A stretch of DNA of 64,000 bases from Bacillus sp. FJAT-22090 (GCF_007676755.1 NZ_VEBK01000013.1:1-64000), one strand, 5' to 3'; shown: positions 25,010 through 34,526, counted from the first letter of the stretch. Notes: a model not told the origin generated them from the letters alone. A program made the numbers and translations.

Positions 25010-26266
25010 ATGGCAATGATTGGTACGGTAGTTGTGTACATAATTATGGCTTGTGCAGTGATGGGCGCATTTGCAGCGATAAAAAATCCAGATGATGGAT
25101 TAGGAAAAGAATTCATGTCTGGCCTTCACGCGGTTGGTCATATTTTTGTACCCGCTGCAGGAATTATGGCATCAATACCTTATTTAACATGGTTTATCGA
25201 CAAATTTGTAGGACCAATTTTTGATACGATTGGAGCAGATCCTGCAATAGCTGCAACAGCTATTCTAGCTTCGGATATGGGGGGCTATCAATTAGCGAAC
25301 GCGTTAAAGGAATCTTATGAAGGTTGGATAATGGCACTTATTGTAGGATATATGGCAGGGGCAACAATTGTATTCTCGATTCCGATGGGATTAGCAATGT
25401 TAGATAAACGTGATCATAAATACATGGCTCTTGGAATTATGTCTGGCGTGTTAACGATTCCGATTGGGGCATTTATTGCCTCCGTATTAGTAGTTCTATT
25501 TGATACAAAAGTGAGAGATGTTATTAGTACTACAGCTGATTCTACTTATGAGTTTGTTATAGGTTATGGGCAAATATTGATCAATTTAACACCGTTGCTT
25601 ATATTTGTTTTATTAATTGCCGCAGGGTTAAAATTCTTCCCGCGCGGTATGATAAGTGGATTCATGATTTTTGGCCGCGTGATGGACGCAGCGATTAAGC
25701 TTGTTTTGGTTTTCTCGATTGTCGAGATTTTCACTGGTTTGTTTACGACAATTTTTGGAGCTTGGGGCTTCGATCCAATTATGGCTGATGAAGCGGATCA
25801 GTTCCGTGCATTAGAGACAGCAGGGTATATTGGAATTATGTTAGCTGGGGCATTTCCGATGGTTTATTTATTGCGCAAGTATGCATCAAAACCACTGGAG
25901 GCTGGAGGACGTAAGATTGGTCTCACCTCTATAGGAAGTGCTGGTATTTTGGCTACAGTTGCCAACATTTTAGCAATGTTCTCGTTAATACGTTATATGA
26001 GACCGAAAGACAAAGTATTAAATATTGCTTTTGGTGTATGTGCGGCTTTCTTGTTAGGGGATCATTTGTCCTTTACGGCAAACTTCCAACCTACCATTAT
26101 CTTACCGGTAATTTTAGGGAAGCTACTAGCCGGGATATGTGCAATTGCAATTGCTTACTGGCTATCTGTGCCAACAGCATTGAAGTTAGAAGAACAAGAC
26201 CGTGCATCCGGTGTTATTAAACCAAATGAGTATTTAGAAGACCAAGAAACACCTATTAAAGCGTAA
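25010..26266 (+). CDS. eutH: Ethanolamine permease EutH
   Basis: 418-residue inner-membrane protein with about 10 to 11 helices, matching the EutH family of ethanolamine facilitators or transporters. Characteristic segments are the ASDMGGYQLANAL stretch near residues 89-101, SGVLTIPIGA, and GDHLSFTANFQP near 348-359. It imports ethanolamine across the cytoplasmic membrane, mainly important when the pH is low or substrate is scarce. ATG follows AAAGGGGG. It is the first structural gene after the eutV terminator, so its transcription should depend on antitermination. Confidence 0.93.
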   Translation: MAMIGTVVVYIIMACAVMGAFAAIKNPDDGLGKEFMSGLHAVGHIFVPAAGIMASIPYLTWFIDKFVGPIFDTIGADPAIAATAILASDMGGYQLANALKESYEGWIMALIVGYMAGATIVFSIPMGLAMLDKRDHKYMALGIMSGVLTIPIGAFIASVLVVLFDTKVRDVISTTADSTYEFVIGYGQILINLTPLLIFVLLIAAGLKFFPRGMISGFMIFGRVMDAAIKLVLVFSIVEIFTGLFTTIFGAWGFDPIMADEADQFRALETAGYIGIMLAGAFPMVYLLRKYASKPLEAGGRKIGLTSIGSAGILATVANILAMFSLIRYMRPKDKVLNIAFGVCAAFLLGDHLSFTANFQPTIILPVILGKLLAGICAIAIAYWLSVPTALKLEEQDRASGVIKPNEYLEDQETPIKA

Positions 26267-26299
26267 TCACCTATTTTCGCATCAGAAAGGAGTGATTCG

Positions 26300-26641
26300 A
26301 TGAGTGAAGAGAAAAAAAGATTTATACAAGAGTTCGTGCCAGGTAAACAAATTACATTAAGTCATTTAATAGCAAATCCAGATCCAGATATGTTCGTGAA
26401 ACTTGGAATTCAAGAAGCTGGAGCATTAGGAATTATGACATGCACTCCGAGTGAAACGGTTATTATTGCAGGTGACTTGGCCACCAAAGCTGCGAATGTT
26501 AAAATCGGTTTCTTGGACAGATTTACAGGTAGCCTAGTTATTATTGGAAGTGTTTCAGAGGTCGATATGGCGATGTTGGAAATTAATCGATTTTTACATG
26601 AAAGGTTAGGCTATACGCCTGCAGAAATAACAAAGTCTTAA
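26300..26641 (+). CDS. eutS: Microcompartment shell protein EutS
   Basis: 113-residue BMC-domain shell protein of the EutS/PduU type, whose circularly permuted fold gives a bent hexamer at shell edges or with a plugged pore. The N-terminal extension (RFIQEFVPGKQITLSHLIANP) and GALGIMTCTPSETVIIAGDLATKA segment are diagnostic. Length is normal. It has an AAAGGAG site and lies 33 bases after eutH. Confidence 0.93.
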   Translation: MSEEKKRFIQEFVPGKQITLSHLIANPDPDMFVKLGIQEAGALGIMTCTPSETVIIAGDLATKAANVKIGFLDRFTGSLVIIGSVSEVDMAMLEINRFLHERLGYTPAEITKS

Positions 26642-26656
26642 GGAGGTGTATAGATC

Positions 26657-27178
26657 ATGAAAAATCGAGCGATGCTAATCGGTTCAATAGGAGCAGGCAA
26701 ATCTACATTAACGAATGCATTGCTAGGTAGAGCAGTGCCTGCTGTAAAAACGCAAGCTCTTATCTATTACGATTGGATTGTCGATACACCTGGTGAGTAT
26801 ACAGAAAATCCTTTTTTCTACAAAAATATTATGGCCACTGCATTAGAGGTGACGCATGTCCTTTATTTGCAAGATGCGACGAGTGGGAAAATGATTTTTC
26901 CACCTGGATTTAGCACCGGTTTTTCTAAGCTGCCTATTGGTGTAATTACAAAAAGTGATCATGCGGAGGCGGATTTAGAACGTTCCATTGAAATGTTACG
27001 CTCCGTTATCTCTTATGGACCTATCGTTATTACCTCTGCTACCAATGGCACAGGTATAGAACAGCTAAAAAAGCTAGTGGAAATGGATACTATGGATTTG
27101 ATGAGACGTTATGTAATAGATGCACAAGATGAGTGCTTATTGTTTACAGATCATCTTTACAGTTCTCGAAATTTTTGA
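26657..27178 (+). CDS. eutP: EutP P-loop protein, putative acetate kinase
   Basis: 173-residue small Ras-like P-loop NTPase. The Walker A GSIGAGKST is at residues 9-17, with the switch-like DTPGEYTENPFF near 37-48 and a TKSD guanine-specificity motif near 98-101. EutP of Salmonella has been reported to have acetate kinase activity, so here it could convert the acetyl-phosphate made by the PduL protein to acetate and ATP. The locus has no EutQ. The gene lies 15 bases after eutS, with AAGGAGGTG, and is followed by the second terminator. Confidence 0.88.
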   Translation: MKNRAMLIGSIGAGKSTLTNALLGRAVPAVKTQALIYYDWIVDTPGEYTENPFFYKNIMATALEVTHVLYLQDATSGKMIFPPGFSTGFSKLPIGVITKSDHAEADLERSIEMLRSVISYGPIVITSATNGTGIEQLKKLVEMDTMDLMRRYVIDAQDECLLFTDHLYSSRNF

Positions 27179-27212
27179 TATATTACATGTAACAATTAAA
27201 AGTTAATGAATC

Positions 27213-27272
27213 GGCAAAGGCGCCTTTACTCACATGTAGATTTTTCTACGTGTTGTGTAGAGGCGCTTTTTT
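27213..27272 (+). promoter_or_regulatory. ANTAR-type hairpin overlapping a terminator before eutA
   Basis: A long terminator stem (27220-27240 with 27245-27266, one bulge and one mismatch, TTTT loop, T-rich tail) lies between eutP and eutA. GGC (27213-27215), hexaloop AAAGGC and GCC (27222-27224) form a competing hairpin. The 10-mer GCAAAGGCGC (27214-27223) is identical to that at 24878-24887. Only three base pairs support this stem. Confidence 0.75.
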
Positions 27273-27295
27273 ATTATCAAAACGGGGTGTGAAGT

Positions 27296-28744
27296 GTGCT
27301 CGATTTCAATAGCAAAAAAGAAACGATGATTAGTGCCGGTATCGATATTGGCACAAGCACTACAAAGCTAATTATTAGTCGGTTTTCATTGATGAATGTG
27401 GCTGGAACGACACATGTTCCCAGAATAGAAATTGTCGATAAAGAAATCATTTATAGAAGTCCAATATTTCGAACACCATTACTTGATGCTACTACCATCG
27501 ACGTGACCAAAGTAGAGAAGATTATCCGCTCTGAGTATTTAACAGCTGGTATTGAAGCATCAGAAATAGAAACTGGAGCAGTCATTATTACAGGTGAAAC
27601 TGCCACAAAGCATAATGCACAGGAGATGCTTCACTATCTATCCGATGAAGTGGCAGACTTTTTGGTAGCGACAGCTGGACCCGATTTAGAAGGAATAATA
27701 GCTGCAAAGGGATCAGGGGCTTTTGATTATTCCGCACGAACCGGTAAAGTAATTGCCAATATAGATATTGGTGGGGGAACTGCCAATATTGCTGTTTATA
27801 AAGATAAAGAGCTGCTAGGTACTTGTACGATGCATATTGGCGGTAGATTAATAGAGTTTGAAGATGAAAAAGTAAAATCTATTTCAGCACCTGTGAAAAG
27901 ATTACTAGAAGAACAGGGAGTTTCATTACACATTGGAGATTTAAAAAACACAGCAGGTATTACGTTTGTAACACAATTCATGGCTGAATCAATCAGTCGA
28001 ATTTTAAAGAATGAAGTACAAGAAAAAGATCAGGTCTTAATACTAGGACATCCACCGAACTGGATAGAAGATATAGAAGTCATTACATTTTCGGGAGGCA
28101 TTTCCGAATGTATATATAATCATGAGCTAGGTGCTCATCAACCGGCCCAATATGATGATATCGGTCAAAAGCTTGCTATGGCTCTTCAACAAAATGAAAC
28201 ACTTCAACAGTTTTCATGGATGGAACCAATTGAAACAGTGCGGGCTACGGTATTGGGTGCTGGTACTCAAACAACTGAAATCAGTGGAGCTACCATTCAA
28301 ATAGCAGCCGAGGAATTACCGATAAAAAATATGCCTGTTTATAACTTCAATTTTCGCTCCAACTTGCTAGAGGGATTAGAAAGTTTTGATGCGGTTATTA
28401 AAAATGCAATAGATATGTATGATGCAACAAAAGAGGGGCAGAACTTTGCCTTGTACATTTCGGAGCTGCCATACATGGGATTTCGTGATATTCAGAAACT
28501 AGCGGAGGCAATTAACCGAGTAATGGAGAAGCGCCCAAATCCAACACTACCAATCGTTCTTGTTTTACAAACAGATCATGCAAAAGTGATTGGGCAAACA
28601 TTGCTTGCAATGCAAGTAAAACAAAGCGTGATATGTATCGACCAAGTAAGCGTTGATCACGGAGACTATATGGATATCGGAAAAGTGTTAGACTCCGGTG
28701 TAGTTCCAGTTGTGGTGAAAACGTTAACATTTCACTCGTCGTAA
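27296..28744 (+). CDS. eutA: Ethanolamine ammonia-lyase reactivating factor EutA
   Basis: 482-residue ATPase of the actin/Hsp70-like fold that exchanges damaged cobalamin out of EutBC for fresh adenosylcobalamin, using ATP. The phosphate-1 motif GIDIGTSTTKLIIS lies near residues 15-28 and the second phosphate motif IANIDIGGGTANIAVY near 157-172. GGISECIYNHE is also typical of EutA. Start is GTG at 27296, 7 bases after GGGGTG. It lies directly behind the ANTAR-controlled terminator and heads the eutABC core. Confidence 0.92.
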   Translation: MLDFNSKKETMISAGIDIGTSTTKLIISRFSLMNVAGTTHVPRIEIVDKEIIYRSPIFRTPLLDATTIDVTKVEKIIRSEYLTAGIEASEIETGAVIITGETATKHNAQEMLHYLSDEVADFLVATAGPDLEGIIAAKGSGAFDYSARTGKVIANIDIGGGTANIAVYKDKELLGTCTMHIGGRLIEFEDEKVKSISAPVKRLLEEQGVSLHIGDLKNTAGITFVTQFMAESISRILKNEVQEKDQVLILGHPPNWIEDIEVITFSGGISECIYNHELGAHQPAQYDDIGQKLAMALQQNETLQQFSWMEPIETVRATVLGAGTQTTEISGATIQIAAEELPIKNMPVYNFNFRSNLLEGLESFDAVIKNAIDMYDATKEGQNFALYISELPYMGFRDIQKLAEAINRVMEKRPNPTLPIVLVLQTDHAKVIGQTLLAMQVKQSVICIDQVSVDHGDYMDIGKVLDSGVVPVVVKTLTFHSS

Positions 28745-28760
28745 AGGAGGGTTTCCAAAA

Positions 28761-30125
28761 TTGAACTTACAATCAACTTTAGGTGGGATAACTTATAACT
28801 TCCAAAATTTAAAGGAAGTAATGGCAAAAGCCAATGAAGAAAAATCAGGAGATCGTCTAGCAGGGGTAGCTGCAGAAACTGTTCAAGAACGAATTGCGGC
28901 AAAAGCAGTGGTTAGTGAAATCCTTTTAAGTGATATTCGTAATAATCCATTAATACCAATTGAGCAAGATGAGGTTTCCCAAATCATTGAGGGTGACTTA
29001 AATGAGAAAATTTATGGAGAGATTAAAAACTGGAGCGTCGCTGAGTTAAGAGAATATATTTTGAGCAATGACGTTGGCGATAGGGAGCTAAAACGTATTA
29101 GTAAAGGACTTAGCTCAGAAATGATAGCGGCTACAGCTAAAATCATGTCCAATCTCGATTTAGTCCACGCGGCCAATAAAATGGAAATACTCTCTACTTG
29201 TAATATCACAATCGGTCAAAAAGGAACTATTTCTTCGCGACTCCAGCCGAATCATCCTACAGACAATATTGATGGCATGATTGCAGCACTTAAAGACGGA
29301 TTGTCTTATGGAATCGGCGATGCAGTAATCGGGATAAATCCCGTGGATGACTCTGTAGAAAGTGTAAAGCGATTGTTACATGCAACGAATGACTTTATCA
29401 ACGACTGGAAAATTCCTACGCAAAACTGTGTGCTAGCTCATGTTACAACACAGATGAAAGCGATTGAACAAGGTGCTCCTGCAGACATGATATTCCAAAG
29501 TATTGCAGGAACAGAAGCCGCGAATCGTTCTTTTGGTATTTCTGCTGAGCTGATTGCTGAAGCTCGTCAGCTTGCACTAAAGCAAGGAACAGGAACAGGA
29601 CCTCAAGTAATGTATTTTGAAACAGGTCAAGGATCTGAACTATCTGCAGAAGCCCATTTTGGTATCGATCAAATGACGCTTGAATCACGTAACTACGGTT
29701 TTGCTAGACATTTTGATCCTTTCATTGTGAATACGGTCGTAGGTTTTATAGGTCCTGAATACTTGTATAACAACAAGCAGGTAATTCGTGCGGGACTTGA
29801 AGATCATTTTATGGGGAAAATGCATGGCATTCCAATGGGTGTAGACATTTGTTATACGAATCATATAAAGGCTGATCAGAATGATATAGAGGACTTAGGG
29901 GTGCTATTGTCGGCTGCAGGTGTTAACTTCATCATTGCAACCCCAATGGGCGATGATTGCATGTTGAACTATCAGTCGATGAGTTATCACGATGTTGCAA
30001 CATTACTTAATACATTTGGTAAAACACCGGCACCTGAATTTTTAAAATGGTTAGAAAAGATGGGGATCTACGAGAATGGGTGTTTAAGTGCTTATGCTGG
30101 AGATCCGACTCTATTCACACGTTAG
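28761..30125 (+). CDS. eutB: Ethanolamine ammonia-lyase large subunit EutB
   Basis: 454-residue alpha subunit of adenosylcobalamin-dependent ethanolamine ammonia-lyase (EC 4.3.1.7), which splits ethanolamine to acetaldehyde and ammonia. Length equals the family norm (about 453). Conserved stretches include the GDAVIGINPVDDSV segment near 193-206, QNCVLAHVTTQM, FQSIAGTEAANRSFG and the substrate-site region MGVDICYTNH. Start is TTG at 28761, with a strong AAAGGAGGG site. It is translated just after eutA and before its partner eutC. Confidence 0.96.
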   Translation: MNLQSTLGGITYNFQNLKEVMAKANEEKSGDRLAGVAAETVQERIAAKAVVSEILLSDIRNNPLIPIEQDEVSQIIEGDLNEKIYGEIKNWSVAELREYILSNDVGDRELKRISKGLSSEMIAATAKIMSNLDLVHAANKMEILSTCNITIGQKGTISSRLQPNHPTDNIDGMIAALKDGLSYGIGDAVIGINPVDDSVESVKRLLHATNDFINDWKIPTQNCVLAHVTTQMKAIEQGAPADMIFQSIAGTEAANRSFGISAELIAEARQLALKQGTGTGPQVMYFETGQGSELSAEAHFGIDQMTLESRNYGFARHFDPFIVNTVVGFIGPEYLYNNKQVIRAGLEDHFMGKMHGIPMGVDICYTNHIKADQNDIEDLGVLLSAAGVNFIIATPMGDDCMLNYQSMSYHDVATLLNTFGKTPAPEFLKWLEKMGIYENGCLSAYAGDPTLFTR

Positions 30126-30138
30126 GAGATGACATTTT

Positions 30139-31113
30139 GTGAATGAACAACTGATTAAACAAATTACAAAGATGGTCGTTGAAAAGCTCCAAATGAGTAG
30201 TGTGGATACTACTTCTAACGATACAAGCAAGGAACAACAAGTAAACTTATATCAAAATCACCCTGTTGGAAATATTGCAGAAGCAAAGCCTCTATCCGAT
30301 GTATCCGGAGAAGTTAAGTTTTTTCCGTCCAACAAAGCGCCAAAAAAGAAGGACTTGGAAAAACTTTCAAATAGAATAGAAACGGATTTAAAAGAGGAAG
30401 AGAAAAAAGAAAAATACTTATCGGAGCTGCGTAAAAAAACACCGGCACGAATCGCGGTTGGTAGAGCTGGTTCCAGGCCCAAAACGAATACATGGCTTCA
30501 GTTCCGATTTGACCATGCTGCAGCAGTGGATGCTGTTTATGGAGAGGTTCCACAAGAGATATTAGAACGTTTAAACTTTTTCCAAGTACACACAAGAGTG
30601 CTAGATAAGGAAGAGTATATTAGAAGACCAGATTTAGGTAGAAGGCTTTCTGATGAATCGAAGCAAGTCGTTTTGGACAAATGTAAACGTTCCCCAAAGG
30701 TACAAATCGTTGCATCCAATGGGCTTAGCGCTAAAGCGTTAGAGGAAAATTTAGAAGACGTCTATTTAAGCCTAGAACAATCTTTAAAAAACTTAAATAT
30801 TGAGATGGGTACAACTTTTTATGTTGATAAAGGCCGCGTTGCTTTGATGGATGAAATTGGAGAACTCCTCCAACCAGATATAGTCGTCATTTTAATCGGG
30901 GAACGTCCAGGTCTAGTTTCAGCGGAGTCACTAAGTGCTTATATCTGCTATAAACCAAGGATTGGCACAATAGAGGCCGATCGTATGGTTGTATCCAATA
31001 TTCATAAAGGTGGAATTCCATCTGTTGAAGCGGGAGCCTATTTAGGTACACTCATTCAAAAAATCTTGAAATACGAAGCAAGCGGTGTGTCGTTAGTAAA
31101 GAAAGAGGGATAG
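30139..31113 (+). CDS. eutC: Ethanolamine ammonia-lyase small subunit EutC
   Basis: 324-residue beta subunit, which binds adenosylcobalamin with EutB. The first 20 residues (LIKQITKMVVEKLQM core) form an amphipathic helix like microcompartment encapsulation peptides. A charged, disordered linker of about 85 residues follows, then the catalytic portion from TPARIAVGRAGSRPKTN at about 111. Later conserved motifs include QIVASNGLSAKAL and LIGERPGLVSAESLSAY. It is longer than E. coli EutC (295) because of the linker. GTG start at 30139. Confidence 0.94.
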   Translation: MNEQLIKQITKMVVEKLQMSSVDTTSNDTSKEQQVNLYQNHPVGNIAEAKPLSDVSGEVKFFPSNKAPKKKDLEKLSNRIETDLKEEEKKEKYLSELRKKTPARIAVGRAGSRPKTNTWLQFRFDHAAAVDAVYGEVPQEILERLNFFQVHTRVLDKEEYIRRPDLGRRLSDESKQVVLDKCKRSPKVQIVASNGLSAKALEENLEDVYLSLEQSLKNLNIEMGTTFYVDKGRVALMDEIGELLQPDIVVILIGERPGLVSAESLSAYICYKPRIGTIEADRMVVSNIHKGGIPSVEAGAYLGTLIQKILKYEASGVSLVKKEG

Positions 31114-31129
31114 GGGGCTCTGATCTTAG

Positions 31130-31777
31130 ATGAAAAAAATATTTGCGGATATTTTGTCAATGCAGGTCATTTCAAATGTAGATACAGGACTCGCAGAAAA
31201 GCTGAAACTACAGGCTCATCAAAGAAGTCTAGGATTGTTTACTACGACAATTGATGATGTTGGTTATACAGCTGCCGATGAAGCTACAAAAAAAGCTGAT
31301 GTAGAAGTTGTTTATGCCAAAAGCTTTTATGCCGGTGCGGCACATTCATCAGGTCCGCTTTCAGGAGAGTTTATCGGAATTATCGCGGGTCCATCTCCGG
31401 AAGAGGTAAAAAGTGGATTAGAATCGATTCGCATCACTATTGAAAACGATGCTTATTTTGAGGCTATAAATGAGGATGAAAATCATGCACTTTACGCTAA
31501 AACGATTTCCAGCTGTGGAAGCTATTTAGCTGAAGTTGCTGGGATTCCACAAGGACAATCATTGGCTTACTTAATAGCCCCACCACTTGAGTCGATTGTA
31601 GGGTTAGACGCGGCTTTAAAGGCAGCGGACGTAACGGTATGTGAATTTTTCACCCCACCTTCTGAGACAAACTTTGGTGGAGGTTTACTTACAGGCAGTC
31701 AGTCATCCTGCCAGGCAGCTGCGGATGCTTTTAGAGAGGCAATCAGTAATATGTCGAAGCGACCATTAGATTATTAG
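31130..31777 (+). CDS. eutL: Microcompartment shell protein EutL
   Basis: 215-residue tandem BMC-domain protein that forms pseudohexameric trimers with a gated large pore in the Eut shell. Both halves show the BMC pattern: SLGLFTTTIDDVGYTAADEATKKADVEVVYAKSFYAG in the first (cited by its start SLGLFTT near 33) and VGLDAALKAADVTVCEFFTPPSETNFGGG in the second. The final FGGGLLTGSQSSCQAAADAF is typical. Length is close to E. coli EutL (219). ATG with AGGGGG site, 16 bases after eutC. Confidence 0.93.
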   Translation: MKKIFADILSMQVISNVDTGLAEKLKLQAHQRSLGLFTTTIDDVGYTAADEATKKADVEVVYAKSFYAGAAHSSGPLSGEFIGIIAGPSPEEVKSGLESIRITIENDAYFEAINEDENHALYAKTISSCGSYLAEVAGIPQGQSLAYLIAPPLESIVGLDAALKAADVTVCEFFTPPSETNFGGGLLTGSQSSCQAAADAFREAISNMSKRPLDY

Positions 31778-31793
31778 GGGAGGAGTGAACACG

Positions 31794-33308
31794 TTGGTTA
31801 CCGTAATCGATCATGATTTATTAGCCTTGCAGGAAATGCGTACAGCAGTTCAAACAGCAAAGGCTGCTCAACAAGTGTATATGAACTTTACACAAGAGCA
31901 AGTAGACCAAGTAGTAAAAGCAGTGGCCGATGCAGCTTTTGCTGAATCAGCCAGACTAGGAAAAATGGCAGCGGAAGAAACAGGAATGGGCGTAGCCGAA
32001 CATAAAAAGATTAAAAATGAAGTCGGCTCAAGAGATGTCTATGAGAGTATTAAAGATTTAAAAACGGTTGGTATTGTTGGAGAAGATAAAGTCAATAAAG
32101 TAATAGAAATCGCAGCTCCATTTGGTGTGGTCGCAGGGATTATTCCTACAACGAACCCAACGTCTACAGCGTTTTTTAAGACAATCATTTCGTTAAAAAC
32201 GAGAAATGCAATTGTCGTAAGTCCCCATCCCTATGCGGTGAAATGTACGCAAGAAGCACTTAGAGTTTGTGAGGAAGCGGCAATAACGGCAGGTGCTCCT
32301 AAAGGACTCATCCAATGCTTGACGATGTCATCAATGGAAGCAACGCAGCAACTGATGAAGCATCCTGACATCAATCTTATTTTAGCGACAGGCGGGGGAG
32401 CATTAGTAAAAGCGGCATATAGCTCAGGAAAACCTGCGTATGGCGTTGGACCGGGAAATGTACCTGTATACATTGAACGTACAGCAAAAATTGACAAAGC
32501 GGTGGAAGACATCGTCAATAGCAAATCGTTTGATTATGGTACCATTTGTGCTACGGAGCAGGCGATTGTGGTTGATAGAAACGTTGCCGAGCTAGTAACA
32601 CGTGCACTGAAAAAAAATGGTGCTTATATCTTATCGGATGAAGAAAAAATCGCTATGGAAAAAGTGATTTCTCCAATACCCGGTAAAGTAAATCCTAAAA
32701 TTGTAGGAAAAAGCCCACAAGTAATTGCAAAGCTCGCAGGGATTTCATTGCCGGTAGGAACTCGCATTATAGTCGGTTTGGAAACGAAAATTGGAAAGGA
32801 TATTCCATTTTCTCTTGAAAAACTCTCCCCTATATTTGCGATGTATGTAGCGACAGACGTAAATCATGCAAAAGAGCTATGCATGTCTCTGCTACGACTT
32901 GGAGGAATGGGGCATACCTTATCCCTCCATACAGAAACAGATGCAATAGCTCGTGAGTTTGCAGTTGAAATGCCTGTTTCCCGAATATTAGTCAATACGA
33001 TGTCTTCCATTGGAGCTGTCGGTGGTACTACAAGTTTGATGCCTTCATTGACTTTAGGTTGTGGGACATTTGGTGGGAATATAACATCAGATAATGTCAC
33101 CGCAAAGCATTTGATGAATATCAAACGAATGGCCTACGGGATAAAAGAAGTTACCCTTCCTACACAGGCTGAGGAAGTTTTAGGTGAAGAGGATGAAACA
33201 GAGCAAGTAGTGGCAAGCGTATTACATTCATTGGGTTCAAATAACTCTGTCGATCCGAATGTGGTGAAAGACTTAGTTAGTGAAATAGTAAAACAATTAT
33301 CTAAATAA
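31794..33308 (+). CDS. eutE: CoA-acylating acetaldehyde dehydrogenase EutE
   Basis: 504-residue CoA-dependent acetaldehyde dehydrogenase that turns acetaldehyde, NAD+ and CoA into acetyl-CoA and NADH. The catalytic cysteine is in [11 protein letters not shown] (about residue 248), with [12 protein letters not shown] just before it. Unlike enterobacterial EutE, the N-terminus runs straight into the catalytic domain. The final 20 residues, after an acidic linker, form an amphipathic helix ([13 protein letters not shown]) like those of EutC and PduL here, so the encapsulation peptide is probably C-terminal. I chose TTG at 31794, 8 bases after AGGAG; GTG at 31785 overlaps that site. Confidence 0.92.
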   Translation: MVTVIDHDLLALQEMRTAVQTAKAAQQVYMNFTQEQVDQVVKAVADAAFAESARLGKMAAEETGMGVAEHKKIKNEVGSRDVYESIKDLKTVGIVGEDKVNKVIEIAAPFGVVAGIIPTTNPTSTAFFKTIISLKTRNAIVVSPHPYAVKCTQEALRVCEEAAITAGAPKGLIQCLTMSSMEATQQLMKHPDINLILATGGGALVKAAYSSGKPAYGVGPGNVPVYIERTAKIDKAVEDIVNSKSFDYGTICATEQAIVVDRNVAELVTRALKKNGAYILSDEEKIAMEKVISPIPGKVNPKIVGKSPQVIAKLAGISLPVGTRIIVGLETKIGKDIPFSLEKLSPIFAMYVATDVNHAKELCMSLLRLGGMGHTLSLHTETDAIAREFAVEMPVSRILVNTMSSIGAVGGTTSLMPSLTLGCGTFGGNITSDNVTAKHLMNIKRMAYGIKEVTLPTQAEEVLGEEDETEQVVASVLHSLGSNNSVDPNVVKDLVSEIVKQLSK

Positions 33309-33330
33309 AACCTATTAGGAGGAAAAGAAT

Positions 33331-33618
33331 ATGTCTAGAGAAGGTACAGCATTAGGAATGGTAGAAACAAAAGGATTAATCGGATCAATTGAAGCAGCAG
33401 ATGCAATGGTAAAAGCTGCAAGTGTAAATCTAGTAGGAAAAGTTCACGTTGGTGGAGGAATTGTAACTGTATTAGTACGCGGTGATGTAGGCGCGGTAAA
33501 AGCAGCAACAGACGCAGGAGCAGCTGCAGCACAACGAGTTGGAGAATTACTATCCGTTCATGTAATCCCAAGACCACATAATGAGCTAGAAATGATTTTA
33601 CCTAAATTAGAAAACTAA
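33331..33618 (+). CDS. eutM: Microcompartment hexameric shell protein EutM
   Basis: 95-residue single BMC-domain (Pfam00936) shell protein, the major flat-facet hexamer. The signature [20 protein letters not shown] is at residues 7-26, the pore loop is VHVGGG, and [14 protein letters not shown] ends the domain. A strong AGGAGG site is present. A second EutM-like gene at 34804 differs in pore loop and tail. Confidence 0.95.
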   Translation: MSREGTALGMVETKGLIGSIEAADAMVKAASVNLVGKVHVGGGIVTVLVRGDVGAVKAATDAGAAAAQRVGELLSVHVIPRPHNELEMILPKLEN

Positions 33619-33648
33619 TAGCTGATTTAATAGAAAGGCGGTTTTATC

Positions 33649-34509
33649 ATGAATCAGCAATTGATTGAACAAATTGTAGGGGAAGTAATGGCACAGCTTG
33701 GTAATGTTGAACAAGTCTTCCCGAATGATTCAATCCCAGTCGCTGTTTCTGCCCGTCATGTTCATTTGTCTCCACAACATGTGGAAGCTCTTTTTGGAAA
33801 AGGGTATGAGTTAACGAAAAGGGCGGACCTGTCTCAGCCAAACCAATTTGCTGCCAATGAAACAGTTGTGATCGCAGGACCAAAAGGAAGCATTGAACGA
33901 GTTCGTGTACTTGGTCCTGCTCGTTCATTGACGCAAGCGGAAGTGAGCTGGACAGATGCGATGAAGCTAGGACTAAAACCACCACTTCGGGAGTCGGGAG
34001 ATATCGAAGGGTCAGAAGCCTTTACGATAATTGGACCAAAGGGAAGTCTTTTTTTAGAAGAAGGTCTAATAATTGCACAAGCTCATATTCATATGACACC
34101 TAATGATGCTACTCGTCTTGATGTTCAAAATGGTGAGTTTGTCACAGTAGAGGTAGATGGAATACGACCAATTGCTTTCCGAAACGTGAAGATTCGTGTT
34201 TCCGAACGTTACCGTTTAGAAATGCATATCGATACGGATGAAGCGAATGCAGGATTAATATCCAAGGGTGCAAATGGTCGACTACTAAAAGCTGGAGAAA
34301 GTTGTTCACAGGCTAAAGTGGATACCAGGAAGCTAGAAGAAAAAACGAATGATCATTCTAATTTATATTTTCAAAAGAAATTACTTTCAATGGATGATAT
34401 AAAAGAATGGAAAGCAAAAGAAATAATTGTTGAAAAAGGAACGATCATTACGGCATTAGCCCGTGATACAGCAAGAGAGTTAGGAATATCCATTTCGTTT
34501 AGAAAATAG
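33649..34509 (+). CDS. pduL: PduL-type phosphotransacylase with extra C-terminal module
   Basis: 286-residue microcompartment phosphotransacylase that makes acetyl-phosphate from acetyl-CoA and recycles CoA inside the shell, standing in for EutD. The N-terminal helix (LIEQIVGEVMAQL) is a likely encapsulation peptide. Two PduL half-domains follow, with metal-binding histidines in SARHVHLSPQHV and AQAHIHMTPNDA. Typical PduL is about 210 residues. Here about 70 additional residues follow, ending in MDDIKEWKAKEIIVEKGTII and TALARDTARELGI, a module reminiscent of short N-terminal domains in other microcompartment proteins. The fusion is unusual to me. Confidence 0.85.
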   Translation: MNQQLIEQIVGEVMAQLGNVEQVFPNDSIPVAVSARHVHLSPQHVEALFGKGYELTKRADLSQPNQFAANETVVIAGPKGSIERVRVLGPARSLTQAEVSWTDAMKLGLKPPLRESGDIEGSEAFTIIGPKGSLFLEEGLIIAQAHIHMTPNDATRLDVQNGEFVTVEVDGIRPIAFRNVKIRVSERYRLEMHIDTDEANAGLISKGANGRLLKAGESCSQAKVDTRKLEEKTNDHSNLYFQKKLLSMDDIKEWKAKEIIVEKGTIITALARDTARELGISISFRK

Positions 34510-34526
34510 GAATAGGTGATGACGGC

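Noticed and set aside
27181..27211. First (P1) ANTAR hairpin upstream of the eutA leader P2
   Set aside because: An AAAGTT hexamer with A1 and G4 exists, but the flanking bases do not pair next to the loop, so I do not claim it.
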